Notes under the pieces: model-generated
What the model saw: the letters and a program-made list of their open reading frames with translations, nothing else
Database searches by the model: none
Told to the model about the DNA's origin: nothing
Part shown: piece after piece, positions 38,097-48,200 of the stretch
Numbering within the stretch: the first letter of the stretch is position 1
How the letters are laid out: every line of letters starts with the position of its first letter
Origin: Aphanomyces cochlioides
Lineage: Eukaryota; Oomycota; Saprolegniomycetes; Saprolegniales; Verrucalvaceae
Direction of reading: 5' to 3'
DNA length: 64,000 nt
Assembly (NCBI GenBank): GCA_019828595.1
Contig: JAHQRK010000009.1
Location: forward strand, 744,001 to 808,000
Program-made: the position numbers and the translations under genes

Positions 38097-39501
38097 ATGG
38101 AAGACTCTTACCTCTCCTGTATCGACTTCGTCAAAAAAAGAGCGATCTCGAACGCTATCTCGCGAGGAGCGGCTCGACATCCTTCATCTCTATGCGTGGT
38201 TTCGGGGTCAAGGTCATGCTGACGTGGCGTCAACAGTTGCTGAGGTTCTTGGTCGTGGACTGAGCCTCGTAAAAAGCGTATGGCACGAATACTTGACTTC
38301 GAGAACGGTCACAGCAGCAACAGTGGCCTCGAACAGGAGCGCACAGGCAACCATTATCCCAAAGACCGCGGATGTCGTCGAGATGGTTCAAGTCTTCGTT
38401 CGAAACAGACATTCAGAACGACAACGTACGACGGCTGTAGATGTTTTGAAGTTCTTTAAGCAGAAGCGAATTCTCGACTACAACGACTCAAATTCAAAGC
38501 AGTTCAACTCCAGTCTTCGAACCGTACAACGCTTTCTCAGTCGACAGGGCTACAAGAGAGGGAGCCGTAAAGGCTCGTCGACTTACCATTTATCCAAGCC
38601 AAATATGGCTGCCCGCGACCAGTACGTGCGTATGATGCAACCCTACATCGCATCCGATCAGCGGCCGCACATTGTTTACACGGACGAATCATACATACAC
38701 CACCACTACAAGTGTCCGAATTACGATTTGTACGATCCTTCAGACAAGTTGGACGTACCAAGGAAAGAGAAGCACAAAGGTCGGCGATATTGTTTTGTCG
38801 CAGCTATCCTGGACTCACCAACAATGGATAGTCAAGTCATGGCTCTTGACATCTTCACGGGTGGAAATTCAAAGGCGAAAGAGCCAAAAGACTACCATGC
38901 CATGTTTAACCACGAGTACTACGTTACCTGGTTTGGCAAACTATTGAAAGAACTTGAAGATCTTGGAGTGTGCAACGCTTTGATTGTTATGGACAATGCA
39001 AAGTACCACAAGGGTCGACCATCAAGTACCCCGAAGAGTCGGCAATCCAAGTCATGTTTGTTGGAAGTGTGCAGAAGATATGGAATTGAAGTCACTGGTG
39101 ATGAATACAAGAGTATTCTTTGGACCAAGTTGTCGGCGTACATTGAAGCAAACGTACCACCGGTTATTGTGTCCATGGCTCAAGATCATGGCCACAAGAT
39201 TGTATTCACCCCGCCGTACCATTCCGGTCTAAAACCCATTGAGCTGGTTTGGGCCACGGTTAAAAGTGCCGTTGGACGCCAGTACACTGACATGACGAAG
39301 TTGCCGGAAGTGAAGGTGCGTCTGATCGAAGCATTTGACAATTTGGCCCACCACACCATTAAAGGTTGTGTAAGATCCGCTGAAGACAAGCTTCAAAAGC
39401 TGCATGAACATCTCCTTCATATTGATGCTCTTGAGGCGGATGAAGAATCTTCAGCAGAGAGCAGTGGAACTTGTGATGATATCCCAAGTGACAGCCAGTA
39501 G
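38097..39501 (+). pseudogene. Tc1/mariner-type DDE transposase with a frame break near its start
   Basis: The body (about 425 codons from 38224) is a complete DDE_3-type transposase. It has an N-terminal helix-turn-helix region (REERLDILHLYAWFRGQGHADVAST) and the catalytic triad in YTDESYIHHH, VMDNAKYHKG and HSGLKPIELVWATVK, with a Ser/Glu-rich tail. The frame stays open back to a TAG near 38052 but has no ATG. The only suitable ATG, at 38097, is in another frame. A one-base change somewhere between 38100 and 38145 would join them; the A7 run near 38131-38137 is the best candidate. Either this copy is inactivated by one indel, or it uses slippage, or the base call is wrong. Confidence 0.7.
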
Positions 39502-39617
39502 GAAATCACCTCTATATTATTGTACCTTCAACAATTTGTATTCAATATATAATAAATTTTTGCAATTGCTTTTTTTTCTATAAGTTAATTACTTTATCAA
39601 TTTATAAAGTTTTTGTG

Positions 39618-39643
39618 AGGTTGCTCGTTGTTGTCGCAGTCTG
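39618..39643 (-). repeat. Right terminal inverted repeat of Tc1/mariner-like element
   Basis: 26 bp, perfect inverted match to 37735-37760. Confidence 0.9.
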
Positions 39644-40200
39644 CAAAACAGTGGAAACCATCGTTTAAATAATAAAAAAAGTCCCACGTGTGAAAAATAC
39701 CTATTAACCATGGAATTGGCCAATCAAAACACATTTCTTCGATATTTGTCATGGAATCTGCCTCATCAAGAATCAAGTCCCCATTGCATTCCCCCCTCAT
39801 GGTTCCCAGACGAAGGACTTCCTCTTCAAGGAACTTCTTGTAGTTCAACCTGTATGAGTTGTATCCAGGAAGTGTACATCCAAAGCTCAGGGATTTTGAA
39901 GAGACGCCAAGCGCACGGTCGGGAAAAATGACAATCACCCGACCGCAGTCCATGAAAGATCTGGCATCTTCAAGTTTTGAGTGGGTGAATTGCTGCTGCT
40001 CGATCACTCAAGTCGAATCAAATGTGAAGATCTGCACGACCACGATATCTCCTTTGCACTGTACTCCGTCCAAGTTTGGTTGTCACGTTCGCACGACCCT
40101 GCAACATTGTTTGCTGGGGACAGCTGCCGAGGAAGATTCCCCCACCAGACTTCTCTCTCAGAGAAACACTTCATTTTGAATTGAGTCCGCGGTTTGAAAG
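39644..40200. other. 5' flank of the first membrane-protein copy
   Basis: No supported gene. A minus-strand open stretch (40007-39644, continuing into the transposon end) and short ORFs on both strands have no recognisable domain. It probably contains the promoter of the intact membrane protein. Confidence 0.35.
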
Positions 40201-42234
40201 ATGTCATTGATTGCCGACTCGAAAAACCCGTCGTATATGGCGATTCCTGTGAATGAGCCAGCTACCAAGGAGGAACCAAAGACTACCCAAGCTGAAGAAG
40301 AACCCGACTCCATTTGGTTCAAGATGTTCATGTGCTTGGTGTACGTCATTGCCATTCCATTAGTGGTGGTCTACGTCTTAACTCTGTTTCTTATCGTGTC
40401 TGCGTTTCAAATTATCGTCACGATCATCAATGCCATCTTCTGGACGTTCATTGTTATTATCGGCACGGTTTGCCAAATCCACGAATGGCTTGGATGGAAG
40501 CATGAAGTAGCTTCGTTTCGCCTCTTGCTTGCGTTGAAGTACCACGACGCCGAGTTTTACCGCGCCACTGCCAAGCATTTCGACGCCCTTGTGTCAGACT
40601 CCGAGAAAGGCGCGATCAAGACAGTCAGTGCATTGGTCAAGGCCCAAGTCGAAAACGTCTCGCAATTGATCGAGGGCGGCAAGTCTTTCATCACCGCCAA
40701 AGACGCGATGGCTCTCAGCTCCGTTGTTGTGTCGGCCATGTTCTATGCAGCATATCTCTTTTATTTCTGGCATCAAGGATTTGAAATTGGCCAAGTGAAC
40801 TCCAAAGTCCATGACGCCTTGGCAATCATTTTGCCTTTGTTGCTTCAAGAAGAGCTGGCTGTCGCTCTTTCGCAAGTGTTGCTTGCCGGCAAGTGGATCA
40901 CAGCCAACTTTGACTTTGACAGCATGACAACATCATGGATTTTGAAATGGATGCCTTGGTACCATCCCGATGAAGATGACGACAAGGAAGAGCATAACGA
41001 AGATGGCACGGTCAAGCCTCGTACGCCTGAACAAATCGCTAGTGCCAAAGCTGTCTTGCGCAAGTACAAGCTGGAATTTGACAATCGAGTCAACCAACTC
41101 TGCTTGAGTGTTGGCGTCGGTGCTATCGACATGAATGGCGCGTCCACATTTATCACGTCGCTCTGGACGCTCATCTTCTTGATCCAAGGTTACATTGTTG
41201 AAAGTATAGCTGGTGCCGACAACAGCAACCATTTGTTCAAGTCCGTTGACAACGAGGTTCGCAGTATGGCGTGGGTCTACTGGTTCTTTGTCTACTACTC
41301 GGGTGCCTTGGTCTTGTTCTGCTTCTTGCCCTTTTTCAGCAAGAGCTCTGAAGAACAAAAGGAAGACTTTGAGTCAGTTGCTTCAAGTTGCGAGACGTAT
41401 TTGATTATCAAGAACTTGACAAACCTCCAAGACCGTACCACCGCTGTGTTGACCAGCGAAGGCGCCAATGATGCTGCAACTGCTTATCCCATCATTCGAC
41501 GTCTGCGCCAACAAGCCATTCACCAACTTCAAACCAACGACATCATCTCGTATACTTTGTATGTACTGGCGCTTTATACGTACGATTTCTTCACTGGTGA
41601 AGTCGATGGCGTCGCGATCGAAGACCTGAAGAAGAACCACGCCGAGGAGAAAGAGCAATACCAATTGATGCCAATCAACCAAGAAATGTCGTACTACTGG
41701 GATTCAACGATCGGTGAAGTTGTCGAAGGTGGCAATGTCGACGATGCTATCCCATCCTTTTTGCTTCGCGTGCCGTCCGAGAATGAAGAGGAAAATGTGG
41801 CTCCTCCCAAGGAAATGACTTTGTTCTCTGTTCCAATCATGGGCATCCACACCTTTGAAAATGTCTTGACGGAACGCAAAGTCACGGACATGAGCTCTAT
41901 ATATGACAACCAACTCGTCCAAGAAAAAAAGATCTATCTATGCCAAGACAAAGCCTATGCTGACTTGGTTTGCATTGGTCTCGAAGTCAAGATCATGGAG
42001 CACTACATTGTTAGCATCTACCTCGTTGCAGAAGATGGTGCTAACTTTGGCCACGGTCGCGTCTACGTTGTCGCGAATACACTCCAATCTGAAATCGAAG
42101 TCGTCACCGAGTCAAGTGAGACTCCTCTTGGTTTTATTGAAGTCGCGGAAGAAGACCAACTTCGAGCATTTGCCATGTGCACATTGGACATTGACCCCAC
42201 GCTTGTAACAAGACCACTGAACGTCCTGGCATAA
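40201..42234 (+). CDS. Roughly six-pass membrane protein of unknown family, intact copy 1 of 3
   Basis: Intron-free ORF of 677 residues; I do not recognise the family. Hydrophobic segments lie near residues 43-64, 66-93, 170-190, 203-228, 314-333 and 356-379. The N-terminus is hydrophilic (PSYMAIPVNEP). A loop with an acidic patch (PDEDDDKEEHNEDGT, about 257-269) follows the fourth segment. Conserved among the three copies: HEWLGWKHE, KYHDAEFYRA, VNSKVHDALAIILPLLLQEELAVALSQ, VGVGAIDMNG and SSEEQKEDFESVASSCETYL. The last 290 residues are soluble and mixed alpha/beta, ending LDIDPTLVTRPL. No signal peptide. It could be a channel, transporter or membrane scaffold. The other copies are at 42723-44728 (minus) and 52321-54310 (plus). 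Confidence 0.7.
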   Translation: MSLIADSKNPSYMAIPVNEPATKEEPKTTQAEEEPDSIWFKMFMCLVYVIAIPLVVVYVLTLFLIVSAFQIIVTIINAIFWTFIVIIGTVCQIHEWLGWKHEVASFRLLLALKYHDAEFYRATAKHFDALVSDSEKGAIKTVSALVKAQVENVSQLIEGGKSFITAKDAMALSSVVVSAMFYAAYLFYFWHQGFEIGQVNSKVHDALAIILPLLLQEELAVALSQVLLAGKWITANFDFDSMTTSWILKWMPWYHPDEDDDKEEHNEDGTVKPRTPEQIASAKAVLRKYKLEFDNRVNQLCLSVGVGAIDMNGASTFITSLWTLIFLIQGYIVESIAGADNSNHLFKSVDNEVRSMAWVYWFFVYYSGALVLFCFLPFFSKSSEEQKEDFESVASSCETYLIIKNLTNLQDRTTAVLTSEGANDAATAYPIIRRLRQQAIHQLQTNDIISYTLYVLALYTYDFFTGEVDGVAIEDLKKNHAEEKEQYQLMPINQEMSYYWDSTIGEVVEGGNVDDAIPSFLLRVPSENEEENVAPPKEMTLFSVPIMGIHTFENVLTERKVTDMSSIYDNQLVQEKKIYLCQDKAYADLVCIGLEVKIMEHYIVSIYLVAEDGANFGHGRVYVVANTLQSEIEVVTESSETPLGFIEVAEEDQLRAFAMCTLDIDPTLVTRPLNVLA

Positions 42235-42722
42235 TTTATGCCAAAGACTTCATTTTCATATTGGATGTAAACTTTTAAGTCTGTCTTACCTCTGTTTATG
42301 TCGAGTTCTATTAGCTGTTGTTTGGACATTCTATCGAGCTGTAGGATTAGCTGTGTGACTCATTATTACTGGTATGATTCGTCGGGAGGATCAAACCGAC
42401 GCAAAAATCCTTGTGATCATGATTATGGTATTAACATGGTGGCTATCAGAGGCACTCGAGCGCTATTTCCCTACGTTGGCCTCGTGATTCAGAAGTCCAA
42501 AAGTCGAGAGGACCTTCTTGACAATGTGCCAGGCGTCCATGAACCGCAATGAGACATCGACGAAATCACCCACATTCGAGGCGAAACAAACCCGCAGACA
42601 TTTCATTCTGGCAACTTGGAATCTGATGCAAATGAGGAGATGGTGCCTTCTCAATGAAGTAATTGAACTGTACATGGGCAATGATAGTTAATTGTACTCA
42701 GGGAGTTATGCATTTAAGTTAT
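42235..42722. other. Intergenic interval between membrane-protein copies 1 and 2
   Basis: 3' flanks of two convergent copies. No gene, repeat or RNA signal that I can support. Confidence 0.4.
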
Positions 42723-44728
42723 CTAATTTCTGACGATGCTCAATGGTCGTGTCACAAGCGTGGGGTCAATGTCCAATGTGCACATGGAAAACGCTCGAAG
42801 TTGGTCTTCTTCCGCGACTTCAATAAATCCAAGTGGCGTGTCATTTGATTCAGCAAAGACTTGGACCTCAGACTGCAGTGACGTCGCCGACACGTACACC
42901 AAACCATGACCAAATTTGGCACCTTCTTCTGCTACGATGTAAATGCTCACAGTGTAAGACTCCATGATCTTGACCTCGAGGCCGATACAAACCAAATCAG
43001 CATGGGCTTCGTCTTGGCACAAATAGACCTTCTTGTCTTGGATCAGCTGATTGTCGTAGATGGAGCTCATATCCGTGACTTTACGCTCCGTCAAGACGTT
43101 TTCAAACGTGTGAACTCCCATCATTGGAATCGAGAACAAGGTCATCTCCTTGGGTTGGCTCTGCTTCTTATCTTCATTGTCTGATGGCACCTGGAGCAAG
43201 AACGTAGGTAGTGCGTCGTCCACTTTGCCGTTGCCTTGCACAACGTCACCAAGAGCAGCGTTCCAAAAATAAGACTCCTCGGGGACAATTGGCGTCAATT
43301 TGGTGTACGTCTTGGTGTCGTCATCACTGACATCTTTCAAGTCGTCAAGAGCTGTTCCATCGACTTCACCGGTGAAGTAGTCATAAGTGGACAGCGCTAG
43401 GACATAGAATGCGTATGCAATGACGTCGTCAGTGGACAGTTGATGGATAGCTTGTTGGCGCAGTCGACGGATGATGGGATATGCTCTGGTGGTGTCAGTC
43501 GTTCCGTCCGTAGTCATGACTGCCATGGTACGATCTTGGTGCTTCGTCATGTGCTGGATGAACAAGTACGTCTCACAGCTCGATGCAACCGATTCGAAAT
43601 CTTCCTTCTGCTCTTCGGAGCTTCGACTGAAGAAGGTCAAGAAGCAAAACATCACCAATGCGCCCGAGTAGTACACCAAGAACCAGTAGACAAAGTACAT
43701 GGCGTTTCTCGTCGTCGATGGATTTGAAGACGTGATTGCTGTTATCGGTTTTTTCATAGCTTTCGACGATGTACCCTTGGATCAAGAAGAAAAGCGTCCA
43801 AAGAGACGAGATGAACGTAGCAGGGCCAGACATGTCAACAGCGCCAACGCCGATGCTGTAGCACATTTTGTTGACTCGGTTGTCGAACTTGAGCTTGTAC
43901 TTTCGCAAGACTTCTTTGGCCCTTTCAATCTCTTCGTCGGACAGCTTTGGCGTACCATCTTCGTTAAATTGTTTCTCTTCTTCCTCGGCAAGATCTTTTG
44001 GTATCCATGAAGTAAATATAGCGCTCATGTCGAGGTTGGCTGCGAACCATTTTCCCCAGAGGAAGATTTGAGATAATGCGACCGTCAATTCTTCTTGGAG
44101 CAAGAGCGGCAGGATGATAGCCAACGCGTCAAACACCTTGGAGTTCACGCTGGCAATATCAAAGCTTTGTTGCCAGATGTAGACGATGAATGCAACGTAG
44201 AACATTGCCGATACAGCCACGGAGCTGAGAGCCATCGTGTCCTTTTGATCGATGAAAGCTTTGCCACCATCGATCAACTGCGCCACAGCCTCAAATTGTG
44301 CTTTGACCAGGGCATTCACGATCTTGTCCAACCGCGAAGACTCGGCAGTCAAGAGGGCATCGAATCGTTTGGCGTTGGCACGGTAAAACTCGGCGGCATG
44401 AAATCCGTATCAAACAAGTACCAAAACGATATGAGCTCGTGCTTCCATCCAACCACTCGCGCAGTTGCAAAGGCGTGGCAATCGCAATGACTATGAGCCA
44501 AAAGAGAGTATTGACAATCATAATGACAAGAACAACGGCGAGCACTGTAAGTGCAAGCATTGTCCCCCACAAACCCTTGAGAATTTGCATCGGGATCCCC
44601 AGGATTTGACCACAAATATACTGAAGAGACTCCTCCTTCTCATCTTCTTTTGGCTTCTGTGGAGCAGGTTCCTCAGGGACGGCAATCGACAAGTACGATG
44701 GCGACTTGCTCTCTTCCATCAGCGACAT
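42723..44728 (-). pseudogene. Membrane protein copy 2, broken by three small indels
   Basis: Same family, length and segment order as the intact copy at 40201-42234, but the frame changes three times. Alignment by eye shows a one-base loss near 44451 (after LQLREW), a one-base loss near 44398-44402 (before AAEFYRANAKRF) and a two-base loss near 43700 (after FKSIDDEKR). The three pieces cover 44728-about 44450, about 44400-43700 and about 43700-42723, ending TLVTRPLSIVRN. None of the breaks has intron-like length or splice sites. The protein would stop early, so this is a pseudogene unless the base calls are wrong. Divergence from copy 1 is spread evenly, so it is not a very recent duplicate. 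Confidence 0.7.
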
Positions 44729-44890
44729 TGCTGAGATTCGCAGGCAATTTCAAAAATGAAGTCTGTCCGTCCAGGTCAACCAGCGACAACCAATCCACTG
44801 CATTGCCATCCACTCACCGAGATGGGACACTTTGCACAACTTGTCGTTGGGTCGAACAGATTCTCCAAAAGACACGCAGAGGTGCCGTGT

Positions 44891-45233
44891 TGATGTGTGC
44901 GGTGGCGTGGTTCAGCCATGCTCCGCCACGTCACAGGCTTGTTCTTTGAACAACCGAGTGTCTGCCGCCAGTGAATTGCACGTTGAAGTCACTTCAAGAT
45001 CAAGACCAAGACTCAACGACCAAGGCTCAGCCGGAAGACTGCCGTACGGTCGGTGAGAAGACAATCAAGAGTTCAACAAGTCAAGGAAGAGAAGATGAGA
45101 ATTAGATCTTAGTCTCAGTTTGTGTTTTGCTAGCTACTGCGCAAGTCAATCAAGTGCATATTCACGGGAGGCGGCACTCCCCTATCTGTGTGTTTGAGTT
45201 GACGAAACGCGGTGGTTTCAGGGAAACAGCACA
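44891..45233 (+). repeat. 5' LTR
   Basis: 343 bp, identical by eye to 51044-51386; begins TGATGTGTGCGG and ends AAACAGCACA. Confidence 0.95.
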
Positions 45234-45283
45234 AAGTATACTTTAGTGACAGTGTACCAAGCACCTTTGGTTATCCGGATACG

Positions 45284-48200
45284 ATGGATCCAACCGGAAC
45301 CGATGAGGAACACAAGGAAGGACAGTTTGAAATTTGCACGGAGATGGAACACTCTGGGACTGTCTTGCCGCAAGGCAATGACGGTCTAGGTGAACCTGAA
45401 GAAGCGACAGCCGAGCGAGAAGATGAGGCAAGAGGAGACAACGCGGACGACGAAGCGAGTTCTGAAGACGGTTCAGCGGACAGCTCAGCGGACGGTTCAG
45501 ACGGCCAAGTCAAGGACATGAGCAATGTCTACATTTCCGAAGACGAAGATGATGACCGCGACCTGGACGAGAAGACGCGGAAGCACCTCGAAATGCGGGA
45601 GCAGAATCGGATCAACCGAGAACGACGTGAACGCCGCAAGATTGAGAAATACGGACCGAATTTCCGTCGTGCAGAGTCAGATTCCTCCGTCATATCCCTC
45701 AGCGGCGAAGACACCGATGAATACAAGGAGCGGAAGTATCAGAAAGCGCAAACGAAGAAGGCGGAAGAAAAGCGCAAGAACAAAGAACTCATGCGACGCA
45801 ATCAACGAATGTATTCAACCGTGGTTGTTACAGATATTAAGCACCCACGGATCACGAACTTTGATCACAAGTTCCTAGTCGAATGGAAAAAGAAGCGCCT
45901 GGAGTACGAACGGCTGCTCCGAGAAAAGTGTCGACATGCGGGCAATGCGAAGAGTCAAATGGTCGGATACATCGAGTCATGCGATCCGAGCCTGCTGCGC
46001 GCCATGTGTGAAACGATCTGGTTCGAACCCGACATCAAGGAAGAGCGATTGCGTGAGAAGATCGAGGTGATTCTGAACACACCGTCTCATTCATTTGGAA
46101 TTACTGAAGCTGACCTAGAGGATTACTGCCACGATCTGCGCATGCCAGCTACAGGCTCGTCTAGGCCTATTCATGATGCAAGTCAACGACGTCATTGACA
46201 GATACGCATTGAAGGAAGACCTCCAGGTGAAGGGAAGTCTCAAGATGTTTCTGAAAGCAGTGGTTTACCGAATCGACCCACCTGGACTGTCAAATCTGGT
46301 GCTCGATCAGATCAAGCGTGAACCAGTCTCCACGATCGTCGAATTTGCCAAAGTTGTGCGCGAACAAATGGATCGCATCGAAGCGTCGGACCGACTAGCG
46401 CAACAACAAGGCCTGGTCAGCAAGAAGCGGAGCCCGCCGATAGGGTGGACCAACAGTGATGTCAAACGACGACGAGGAAAACCAGTCAAGGTGCATTTTG
46501 ACAAAGTCACGGGCTGGGGCGACGAAAAGGGAGTCGTGGGAGCCGGAAGCCAGTATGCTGAAGAACAAGCGTACGACTTACTCCGTGATCATGAAGAACA
46601 CAAGCAGCGCGCAGAAGAAAGACGAAGAGTCTGGGAGAACACGCGTTACAACCGAAATTCGGCAAGTCCTGGTCGCCGTGGCCCCGCTGGTGGCTACGGG
46701 TCAGGCAACTCGAACTCACCCTTTAGGAACGACAAGTACGGACCCAAGGACACGCAAGCGAGAACAGACAAGCCTGGTTATCGCGAAGGCAACATAGTCT
46801 GCTATGCATGTCAGAAGCCGGGACACAAGTCGAACGAGTGCCCGGAAAACAGTCCGAACTCACAACTCAGAGGGTACCGCAAAGGAAGGAATGCGATAAA
46901 GCGATTCAAGCGGAACTACAAGGAGAAGACGAAGGTCCAGCGTGCTTGGCTAAAGGCAAGAGCCGCTGTGACGAGCGAAACAGAGGAAGAAGAGCGATGG
47001 ATCGTGCTGAACGATGCGCTTGAAGTGCCCTACTGTCCAGATACCGGCGCCGACCAGAACATTATTCCAAGACGAATGGTGGACGCACTCATCAAGGAGC
47101 GACCAAGCGTGAAGATTGTGACGCTGGCTGAACCTATCAGTGGAACAGGATGCAACGACATGCAGTTTGAGACAAAGTCCTACGTCGAACTGAGACTCAG
47201 TTTGCAAACAGCAGCGTGAATGGTCAAGATCCCTGGAAGACGAGTGTGCTACATTGTTGAAGAAGGCGACGAATTCCTAGCTTCCCATGACACACTCAAA
47301 TCGATCGGGCTCGATATTGATCGGTGGTTGGAGCAAGTCGCGATTCAGCAGCGTGAAGCGGACGGTGACGATCTGGGTGCTGAGTCTGACGCCGGCATAG
47401 TATGTGCGCGGAAGTCGACCAGCGATGTCGAAGAAGAAGAAGACCGCATGTGGAAGTCGACTCGAAGAGAAGAACACGATGACGACGATACGCGTATGTC
47501 TGACCCTAGTGGTCATGACGTCGGTATGCGATTGTCTCGTGCGCCGAGTGATGACGTCGATACGCGAGTGTCTGGCCCTCGAGGTCATGACGTCGGTAGT
47601 CGTATGTCTTGCTCGAAGACTGATGACGTCGATACGCGCAAGTCGGGCCAAAGCAGTCATGACGGCGGTAGTCGTGTGTGTCGGTGGATGTTTGATGACG
47701 CCTGTATGCGCGAGTCGGACCTATGTAGTCAAGATGGCGATACGCGAGTGTCTCGAACAAGAAACAGACGAGTCAAGAACGTGCGAGTCTATTCGATGCA
47801 GTTGAGATTACCCGCGGCCAAGAACAAGCTTGAAGAGGCTCTGCAGAAGATGGTGGTGAGTGCTGTGAAGAACGGTTTCCCACAAGAGCTGGCTGCGCAT
47901 ATGTGGAAAGTGCTGATCGAATACGACATCTGGAGAATCAAGTTCAACGGGTCAGATCCCCATGCGAAGGCCAAGCCATTGCGGGTGACACCCAAAGCCG
48001 GATGTGTTCCATACCGATGCAAAGGAAGGAAGAACAATCCGCTGGAAGAGAGATTTTTGCAGCTATTTGCTCAAGAGTTGCTGGACGCTGGAGTCATCAA
48101 GCGCAACCAGCAATCAGCGTGGTGAAGTCATGTCAACCCAGTCATGAAGCCTGAAGGAAGAAAGTCACTGAAGACGGCGGACAAATGGACTGACGATGAT

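Larger units (their letters stand above)
37735..39643 (+). mobile_element. Tc1/mariner-like DNA transposon, 1,909 bp, perfect 26-bp terminal inverted repeats
   Basis: The left repeat 37735-37760 and inverted right repeat 39618-39643 are identical over 26 bp, starting CAGACTGCGACAACAACGAG. It carries one transposase with a DDE domain. Expected TA target duplications are not visible: the left flank is ...CATTAA and the right flank CAAAAC. It lies only 73 bp from the previous transposon. Perfect repeats imply a fairly recent insertion. Confidence 0.85.

Noticed and set aside
39597..40007. 136-codon minus-strand ORF beside the Tc1/mariner-like element
   Set aside because: It runs into the transposon's inverted repeat, has no domain, and its continuation upstream is in another frame.
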